Of a stretch of DNA of 7,692 nucleotides, positions 1-4,167 are shown one piece after another. The stretch comes from Myxococcales bacterium (GTDB lineage: Bacteria > Myxococcota > Polyangia > Fen-1088). The stretch is from assembly GCA_003155465.1 (NCBI GenBank), contig PMCR01000358.1, positions 1 to 7,692 of the forward strand. The letters are read 5' to 3'. The first letter of the stretch is position 1, and each line of letters begins with the position of its first letter. The notes beneath the pieces were generated by a model. It was not told the DNA's origin and did not search any database. It saw only the letters and a list, made by a program, of their open reading frames with translations. The position numbers and the translations under genes are program-made.

Positions 1-608
1 AGCATGCCCTCGGTCTTGGCCAGACCCAGGATTGACTCCATGGTGTCTTCCACGCTGTTGATGAAGCAGGCCGAGCACTGCGGTTCTGCCTCGATGCCCA
101 CGTTGAACCAGACCGGAGAGTTGAATGACATCTTCTGCTCGACCAGCAGGTGCTTGAGCTCGGCGCGGTAGTTGTCGGCCGAAGCCTGGTCGGCAAAGTA
201 CCCGTCCTGCATGCCCCATCGGGTGATGGTGTCGGCCACACGGTCGATGAGCTGGCGCACAGAGCGTTCGCGCCCGGGTGTGCCCAACTGGCCGCGGAAG
301 TACTTCTGCACGACCACGTTGGTCGCAGTCTGGCTCCAGCCACTCGGGACCTCGACGTCGCGCTGCTCAAACACCACCTTGCCGCCCTCGCCGATGATGC
401 TGGCCGTGCGCTGTTCCCAGATGATACCCGCGTAGCCGTTGTCGCCGGCCCGGGTAAAGGATCGTTCGATGCGTATCCCAGGCGCCTGCTTGCGGCTCTT
501 GCCGCGACCGGCGCGCCCGTCCTTGGTCAACGATGGACCTGGGATCGGCAACTCAAGCCCGTTGGGCCGAGGGTTTCGTTGGCGTCGGCTATCTTGCTTC
601 TCAAGCAT
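1..608 (-). CDS. nrdJ: Class II (B12-dependent) ribonucleotide reductase, N-terminal part
   Basis: Adenosylcobalamin-dependent ribonucleotide reductase, a cytoplasmic enzyme that makes deoxyribonucleotides without needing or being harmed by oxygen. About 202 codons are present and the rest lies beyond the left edge. The minus-strand translation contains stretches typical of NrdJ: GYAGIIWEQRTASI (near residue 70), VVFEQRDVEVPSGWSQTATN, KYFRGQLGTPGRERSVRQLI, then MSFNSPVWFNVG (from residue 160), PQCSACF and NSVEDTMESILGLAKTEGM. The Cys in SACF (about residue 181) matches the conserved redox-active cysteine of the family. The start chosen is the ATG at 608, because a long purine-rich Shine-Dalgarno lies 5 nt upstream; the frame stays open further upstream but without a better start. 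Two NrdR boxes lie about 200 nt upstream. The family call is firm; only completeness is unknown. Confidence 0.95.
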   Translation of the reverse strand, partial: MLEKQDSRRQRNPRPNGLELPIPGPSLTKDGRAGRGKSRKQAPGIRIERSFTRAGDNGYAGIIWEQRTASIIGEGGKVVFEQRDVEVPSGWSQTATNVVVQKYFRGQLGTPGRERSVRQLIDRVADTITRWGMQDGYFADQASADNYRAELKHLLVEQKMSFNSPVWFNVGIEAEPQCSACFINSVEDTMESILGLAKTEGM

Positions 609-613
609 CAGCA

Positions 614-623
614 CTCCTCCTCC
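614..623 (-). promoter_or_regulatory. nrdJ ribosome binding site
   Basis: On the minus strand this reads GGAGGAGGAG, followed by a 5-nt spacer and ATG. It is a strong match to the anti-Shine-Dalgarno and fixes the nrdJ start at 608 even though the reading frame continues upstream. Confidence 0.8.
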
Positions 624-802
624 GCGACTGCGTCTCGGCTTCAGGGCCGCCGAGCCGGCTTTGCTGTCTGCGCTCTTGCTCTTATCCTTGATGACCCAAA
701 GAGTTGCGAAACCACCCGCCCGCAAGACTGGCAAATCCTTCGCTAGCCCTGTGCGGCGGACGGGAGATTAGTGTCGCCGTTCGACTCTCATGTCAACAAG
801 AA

Positions 803-818
803 ACACAAGATGTAGTAC
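803..818. promoter_or_regulatory. NrdR box, degenerate second copy
   Basis: ACACAAGATGTAGTAC matches the NrdR consensus at 12 of 16 positions by my count. It starts exactly 32 bp from the perfect box, about three helical turns. NrdR boxes typically come in pairs spaced by whole turns, so the spacing supports a site that would be weak on sequence alone. It overlaps the candidate nrdJ -10 hexamer. Confidence 0.7.
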
Positions 819-822
819 TATA
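817..822 (-). promoter_or_regulatory. Candidate nrdJ -10 element
   Basis: The minus strand reads TATAGT, one mismatch from TATAAT, lying between the two NrdR boxes so that bound NrdR would block it. The expected -35 position falls inside the perfect NrdR box and is only AT-rich, with no good TTGACA. A separate TTGACA occurs on the minus strand at 791-796 with a poor -10 about 18 bp further on, so the exact promoter is uncertain. Confidence 0.35.
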
Positions 823-834
823 CGACAAACGGCT

Positions 835-850
835 ACACTATATATTGTGT
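835..850. promoter_or_regulatory. NrdR box, perfect copy
   Basis: ACACTATATATTGTGT matches the established NrdR-box consensus acaCwAtATaTwGtgt at all 16 positions and is almost a perfect palindrome. NrdR is the ATP/dATP-sensing repressor of ribonucleotide reductase operons. The site lies 227 nt upstream of the nrdJ start codon, next to a candidate -10 element on the minus strand. It most likely represses nrdJ rather than ftsE, because NrdR boxes normally accompany nrd genes. Confidence 0.9.
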
Positions 851-949
851 GTTGATAGTCTGTGGCTTTCAACCGGATTCGCCTTTGCGTCCGGTCACTT
901 CTGGCCCATAGCAGCCTGTGGACAGAACCACAATGGCCATACATTGCAT

Positions 950-955
950 TATACT
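950..955 (+). promoter_or_regulatory. Candidate ftsE operon -10 element
   Basis: TATACT, one mismatch from TATAAT, 73 nt upstream of the ftsE GTG, in an AT-rich patch. No convincing -35 hexamer lies 16-18 bp upstream, so this rests on the -10 alone. Confidence 0.25.
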
Positions 956-1027
956 TTCACTGGCGAGAAACTATGAGCGCCAGGCCGCAAACTATCGACC
1001 CTCGCGCTTCTCGTTTAAGATCGCTCT

Positions 1028-1948
1028 GTGATCTGGCTCGAAGGTGTTTCCTACCTACGCGCGGGCAGCCCAGCTCTCGGGGACGTGACTCTCGGCGTGT
1101 CTCGCGGCGAGCTGGTCGTTGTGCACGGACCGACCGGTTCGGGCAAGAGCTCACTGCTGGCCGTGGCGGCCGGGGTTCGAGCGCCGAACTCGGGCGCTGT
1201 CTGGATCGCGGATCGCAATATCGCCGGCCTGCAGGCATCATCGTTGCCATATGTTCGCCGCAACGTTGGCTACCTGCCGCCTTCGCCCCTGCTCATCCCG
1301 GACGAAACCGTCCTGGAGAACATCATGCTGGCCCTGGCCGTTCGCGGTGAGCCAATCGATTCGGCCGAAGCGGACGCGCGCGAAACCTTGGCCATGGTGG
1401 CTGATTCGGCCTGGGAGAACCGCCTGGCTAGGTCTTTGTCCACGGGCCAGCAGCGCTTGGTCGCGCTCGCACGCGCCTTGGTGGGCCCCCCTCCCCTGGT
1501 CGTCGTGGACGAGCCGGCGTCGGGCATGGGCGGAGATGACCGCGAGGGCATCGCCCGCGCACTGGTCTGGGCTCGCGAGCGGGGTTGCGCTGTCTTGTGC
1601 GCCACCTCGGATCCCAGCTTCGCGGAAATGCTGGTGGATGCGGGTGGCCGGCAGGTTCATCTTGAGGGTGGCCGCATTACGGGTGCGCCCGCCATCGGTC
1701 TCGTACCCGCGCCGGTTGACTCGGTTGATATGAGAACGCCTGGAGGGTTCGCTTCGCCCTTCGGCCCCCCACCCGCCACTCCCACCCCGCTCGCTTCGCT
1801 CGGCCTCGCCATCCCGCCCGCGATGGTCCGCGGCGAGCAAAGCTCGCCCGCTCCCCACGCGACTAGCGACGCGGAGCCCGAAAAAACCGAGTCGGCCGAA
1901 ACCATCGGCTTGTCCGACCGACGCTCGACGGGAGAGGAGTCGTCGTGA
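1028..1948 (+). CDS. ftsE: Cell division ABC ATPase FtsE, degenerate, with repeat-derived C-terminal tail
   Basis: Cytoplasmic ATPase of the FtsEX complex, which couples divisome activity to periplasmic peptidoglycan hydrolysis. Walker A is GPTGSGKSS (residues 34-42), the signature loop is LSTGQQ (137-142) and Walker B is LVVVDE (157-162) with the catalytic Glu. Three usual residues are missing: the Q-loop Gln aligns with Pro85 (GYLPPSPLL), the D-loop Asp with Gly168 (SGMGG) and the switch His with Ser194 (CATSDP). FtsE is usually about 220-230 residues; this one has 306. Residues 234-279 of the extra tail are encoded by a repeat (1726-1863), and the last 27 are acidic and probably disordered. 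The start is GTG, because an in-frame TAA lies at 1016-1018; the ribosome site is weak. The FtsE identity rests mainly on the adjacent ftsX and envC-like genes, since the ATPase itself is divergent. Confidence 0.85.
   Translation: MIWLEGVSYLRAGSPALGDVTLGVSRGELVVVHGPTGSGKSSLLAVAAGVRAPNSGAVWIADRNIAGLQASSLPYVRRNVGYLPPSPLLIPDETVLENIMLALAVRGEPIDSAEADARETLAMVADSAWENRLARSLSTGQQRLVALARALVGPPPLVVVDEPASGMGGDDREGIARALVWARERGCAVLCATSDPSFAEMLVDAGGRQVHLEGGRITGAPAIGLVPAPVDSVDMRTPGGFASPFGPPPATPTPLASLGLAIPPAMVRGEQSSPAPHATSDAEPEKTESAETIGLSDRRSTGEESS
1726..1863 (+). repeat. Structured repeat copy R1, in frame inside ftsE
   Basis: A 138-bp copy of the window's repeat family. It starts TGATATGAGAACGCC and ends CTCCCCACGCGAC. 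It shares with the long copy at 7501-7680 the block GCCCTTCGGCC, the CCACCCGCCAC tract and CGCTCGCTTCGCTCGGCC, and with the short copies the CGCGATGGTsCGC core. The variable hairpin here is GGCGAGC-AAA-GCTCGCC (1832-1848), perfectly paired but different in sequence from the other copies. It is read through in frame, giving DMRTPGGFASPF near its start and AMVRGEQSSPAPHAT at its end, without a stop. Confidence 0.85.
1931..1939 (+). promoter_or_regulatory. ftsX ribosome binding site
   Basis: GGAGAGGAG ends 5 nt before the GTG at 1945. It decides the ftsX start, which overlaps the ftsE stop as GTGA, and so implies translational coupling. Confidence 0.75.
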
Positions 1949-2847
1949 CCGTCGCCTGGATCCTGCGCCGGGCACGGCGCCAGTCCCCATCCGCACGCCG
2001 TACGCTGTGGGCCGCAGCCGGCTCGTTCTTGATCCTGGGTCTGGTCAGTGGCGCGACCATCCTGGGGCTGCGCGCGACACGAAGCTGGATGAGCACAGTG
2101 GACCACGGTGTGCATGTGATCGCTTTCCTGCGGGACGAGATGGAGCCGGACCAGGCTGCCCAACTGGTCGATCTGCTGCGACGGCGGCCCGGCGTGGCTC
2201 GGGTGCGCCTGGTCGAGCCGGCTGAAGCTCTCGCGCGTCTGCGGGGTGCGGCACGTCCGCTGCCAGCTACAGGCTCGTGGCTCGACGACCTCGAACCTGG
2301 CTACTTCCCGCGCTCCATCGAAGTCGCGCTTGTGTCCTCGGCGGATCTGCCGCAGCGAGCGACGGAGTTGTCGCGACGCCTGCGTGGGCTGGCTGCAGTG
2401 GCGGAGGTGGATGCCATGACAGAAGGCGTGGCTCGCCTTGAAGCGTGGGTTCGCTTCGGCCAACGTCTGGGCTGGGCCGTGGTTCTGGCCGCGGGCATCG
2501 CGGCCCTCTCGTTTCTGGTCAGCACGGTCTTGCGCGGACGCGAGGCTCGGCGGCGCCAGGCGCAGGTTCTCGTGATCCTCGGCGAGACCGCCGGGAAAAT
2601 CCGTCTTCCCGCAAACATCGCGCTTGCCGCCGCGGGGTTGACCGGCGCGCTCGCCGCGCTGGTGGTCCTACGTCTTGCTTGGCCCGCCCTGCTGACCGCA
2701 GTTGAAAGGACGCTGGGGATCGTAGCTACGCCAGTCGTGGTCTCCCTGGGCTTCTGGGAGTCCGCCGTCTGTCTTCTGACTGCTCCAATGATCGGGTGGG
2801 TGCTCGGATACCTCTCCACTCCTGTGCACGGCGTGGTCGATGCGTAG
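1945..2847 (+). CDS. ftsX: Cell division membrane protein FtsX
   Basis: Inner-membrane partner of FtsE. It transmits the ATPase cycle across the membrane to a periplasmic LytM/EnvC-type activator of cell-wall amidases. The 300 residues show the family layout: a basic cytoplasmic N-terminus (RRARRQSPSARR), TM1 at about 21-43, a periplasmic domain at about 44-172, TM2 at 174-196, a basic cytoplasmic loop (RGREARRRQAQVLVILGE) and two more membrane segments at about 222-244 and 268-291. The loop resembles the FtsX stretch that ends in a conserved Gly-containing turn before TM3. The start is GTG with a strong ribosome site. It overlaps ftsE by 4 nt and the next gene by 8 nt, so the three genes form one operon. 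Confidence 0.9.
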   Translation: MTVAWILRRARRQSPSARRTLWAAAGSFLILGLVSGATILGLRATRSWMSTVDHGVHVIAFLRDEMEPDQAAQLVDLLRRRPGVARVRLVEPAEALARLRGAARPLPATGSWLDDLEPGYFPRSIEVALVSSADLPQRATELSRRLRGLAAVAEVDAMTEGVARLEAWVRFGQRLGWAVVLAAGIAALSFLVSTVLRGREARRRQAQVLVILGETAGKIRLPANIALAAAGLTGALAALVVLRLAWPALLTAVERTLGIVATPVVVSLGFWESAVCLLTAPMIGWVLGYLSTPVHGVVDA

Positions 2848-3628
2848 ACTCATCATCTGGTTGCTCCTGCTCGCACCGACCTCGGTCGCACGGGCCGAGA
2901 CAGCCGACGAGGGGACAAGGCTCGCCCAACGTCTTTCCAAACGAGAGGAGATTCTGGAAGGCCAGAAGGATCGGGCGGAGGCCAAGCTGCGCGAGCAGGC
3001 GCTGTTGGCCTACCGCCTCACGCGCCGACGCGAGCTGGGCTTCGTGAGCAACCCGAAGTCACGATTGGACGATGCTGAAGCAGCTGATTTGGCGATGACT
3101 TCGCTCGGCAAGGGCCTTGCGGAAGCTCGTATCCTGGCTGACGAAGTTGAGCATGTGCGCGCCGAGCGTGTGGCGCTCGACCGGGCTCGCAGCCAGCAGG
3201 CGGATGTGCCCGCAGATACGGCCGAATCCCTCCACCATTTTGCCCGTCCGGTGCGCGGGGCGATGGTAGGTGTTCCGGGCATCCGGCGTGACGCCCCAAC
3301 GGGAACCGAACTGCGTCGCGACGGAATCGAGCTGCTGGCCCGACTCAACGAACCTGTGCGAGCGGTGACGGATGGCGTTGTACGCCGAGTCGAGGCCCTG
3401 CCGCAGGGCGGCTACGCCGTGGTGACGCAACACCCGGCGAGATTGGTCAGCGTCGTGTCGGGCATGCGCGACGTGGTGGTTGCTCCTGGCGACCCTGTCG
3501 AACCGGGACAGGCCCTTGGCCTGGCCGGCCGGAACCTGGACGGCGCCGCCGTGATCTCAATCGAGCTATGGCGAAACCGCGAATCCGTCGACCCGCGTGG
3601 CATGCTCCCCGGCCTACCCAGACGCTGA
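2840..3628 (+). CDS. EnvC-like periplasmic protein with degenerate LytM (M23) domain
   Basis: Probable periplasmic target of FtsEX that activates peptidoglycan amidases rather than cutting peptidoglycan itself. It has a signal peptide (MRRLIIWLLLLAPTSVARA, cleavage about residue 19/20), a charged helical coiled-coil region at about 22-120, and a C-terminal LytM fold at about 134-262 with family landmarks EPVRAVTDGVV, GYAVVTQH, VAPGDPVEPGQALGLAG and ESVDPRGML. All four zinc-site positions are replaced: Arg160 and Glu164 for the HxGxD pair, Gly208 for the His of YAH, and Val238/Ser240 in place of HxH. This is the pattern of EnvC-type activators. At 262 residues it is much shorter than E. coli EnvC (about 420), mostly through a shorter coiled coil. 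There is no clear ribosome site; translation is probably coupled to ftsX. The stop codon TGA is the first three bases of repeat copy R2. Confidence 0.85.
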   Translation: MRRLIIWLLLLAPTSVARAETADEGTRLAQRLSKREEILEGQKDRAEAKLREQALLAYRLTRRRELGFVSNPKSRLDDAEAADLAMTSLGKGLAEARILADEVEHVRAERVALDRARSQQADVPADTAESLHHFARPVRGAMVGVPGIRRDAPTGTELRRDGIELLARLNEPVRAVTDGVVRRVEALPQGGYAVVTQHPARLVSVVSGMRDVVVAPGDPVEPGQALGLAGRNLDGAAVISIELWRNRESVDPRGMLPGLPRR

Positions 3629-3733
3629 CATGGGAACCCTGAGAGGGTTTCCCAAACCCTTGTATATTACGGGGGACTGACTCGCTCTCGCGATGGTCCG
3701 CCGCCGGCGGAGCCGGCGGGCTCCGCACGCGCC
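3626..3733 (+). repeat. Structured repeat copy R2, at the end of the envC-like gene
   Basis: A 108-bp copy starting TGACATGGGAACCCTGA and ending GGCGGGCTCCGCACGCG, with the CGCGATGGTCCGC core. The variable hairpin is CCGCCGGC-GGA-GCCGGCGG (3701-3719), 8 bp. Its middle section (about 3653-3690) is unlike the other copies. It lies between two converging genes: its first three bases stop the envC-like gene, and its far end stops 3 nt short of the stop codon of the minus-strand gene. In this phase TGA is read as a stop, whereas in R1 and R3 the same bases are split between codons and read through. Confidence 0.8.
3644..3668 (+). terminator. Possible terminator of the ftsEX-envC operon, inside R2
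   Basis: AGGGTTT-CCC-AAACCCT forms a perfect 7-bp stem (3644-3660), followed by TGTATATT. The tail is AT-rich but not a clean T run, so efficiency is doubtful. Its place 16 nt after the stop codon fits termination of the operon. Confidence 0.4.
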
Positions 3734-3736
3734 CAG

Positions 3737-4009
3737 CTACGCCTTGGCCAGCCGGCCGGTGCTGCGCAGCTCCTCGATGCCGGCCATGAGCTGGAGTTGT
3801 TCTATATGCTCGGCCAAGGCAGGTGAGGCGTGCAGGTAAGCATGCCACGCTGCCGCAGCAAAGGCGTCGGGAGGAACGCCGAATTCCGAGGCCAACTTGG
3901 CAGCCTCCGCGAGATGCTCGCTGAGTCTGCTTGCCAACTGGATTCGGTCAGCAGCCTCTTGTTCTGGAGGCTTCTCTGTGATGTCCGTTTGGGGATGAGC
4001 GGCTATCAT
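3737..4009 (-). CDS. Small protein resembling a ribbon-helix-helix DNA-binding protein
   Basis: A 90-residue protein not recognised as a named family. After a polar N-terminus (about residues 1-20), the segment RIQLASRLSEHL..AAKLASEFGVPPDAFAAAAWHAYL has the order of a ribbon-helix-helix fold: a short strand, an amphipathic helix ending in a Gly-Val turn, then a second Ala-rich helix. Antitoxins and CopG-like repressors look like this. A further helix follows (about 55-85). The start ATG is well supported by AGGAAGGAG with an 8-nt spacer, so the gene is probably real. No toxin-like partner is next to it; neighbours on both sides are on the other strand. It converges on the ftsEX operon with repeat R2 between. 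It could instead be an unrelated all-helical protein. Confidence 0.7.
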   Translation of the reverse strand: MIAAHPQTDITEKPPEQEAADRIQLASRLSEHLAEAAKLASEFGVPPDAFAAAAWHAYLHASPALAEHIEQLQLMAGIEELRSTGRLAKA

Positions 4010-4017
4010 GGCACCTG

Positions 4018-4043
4018 CTCCTTCCTATTCGTTCCAAGTGGAA
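4018..4043 (-). promoter_or_regulatory. Ribosome site and nearby palindrome upstream of the small gene
   Basis: The ribosome site AGGAAGGAG (4018-4026) sets the start at 4009. Directly beyond it lies TTCCAAGTGGAA (4032-4043), two 5-bp inverted arms around AG. Ribbon-helix-helix repressors often bind such short palindromes in their own promoter, so this may be an autoregulatory operator. That part is inference. Confidence 0.4.
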
Positions 4044-4167
4044 GCACCGCTGGGGGTTGGTCCACGCCGCAGCGCTCACGGGCACGGTGGCCGCGCAACA
4101 AGATGCAAACGAGATGCGGATGGTCGACTGTGGGCTATCCTCGCGATAGGGTGGGAGTTCAAGCGCC

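Larger units (their letters stand above)
609..1027. other. Divergent nrdJ / ftsE intergenic region
   Basis: A stretch of 419 nt without a convincing gene. Positions 780-960 are clearly richer in A+T than the flanking genes and hold the NrdR boxes and probable promoters for both directions. I looked for a cobalamin riboswitch, as expected for a B12-dependent enzyme, but saw no B12-box-like sequence in the nrdJ leader. The half nearer nrdJ (about 640-770) stays open on both strands but has no plausible start or protein-like composition. Confidence 0.7.

Noticed and set aside
150..746. A 198-codon plus-strand open frame across the left end
   Set aside because: It is the exact antisense of nrdJ in the same codon register. 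The minus strand gives unmistakable ribonucleotide reductase sequence, and the open antisense frame is a by-product of GC-rich codon use.
609..830. Cobalamin riboswitch in the nrdJ leader
   Set aside because: Considered because the enzyme uses B12, but no B12-box sequence or matching helices were visible; NrdR boxes account for the regulation.
862..1350. Plus-strand open frame overlapping the start of ftsE
   Set aside because: It overlaps the Walker A region of ftsE in another frame, is dominated by Arg and Ser, and has no domain or ribosome site.
1238..2463. Long minus-strand open frames opposite ftsE and ftsX
   Set aside because: Their composition (Arg, Gly, Ala rich, no hydrophobic cores) is that of antisense frames in GC-rich genes, and the plus strand has recognisable FtsE and FtsX.
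4135..4149. Small hairpin CTATC-CTCGC-GATAG upstream of the FadL-like gene
   Set aside because: A 5-bp stem without conservation or a T tract is expected by chance at this length; no function can be supported.
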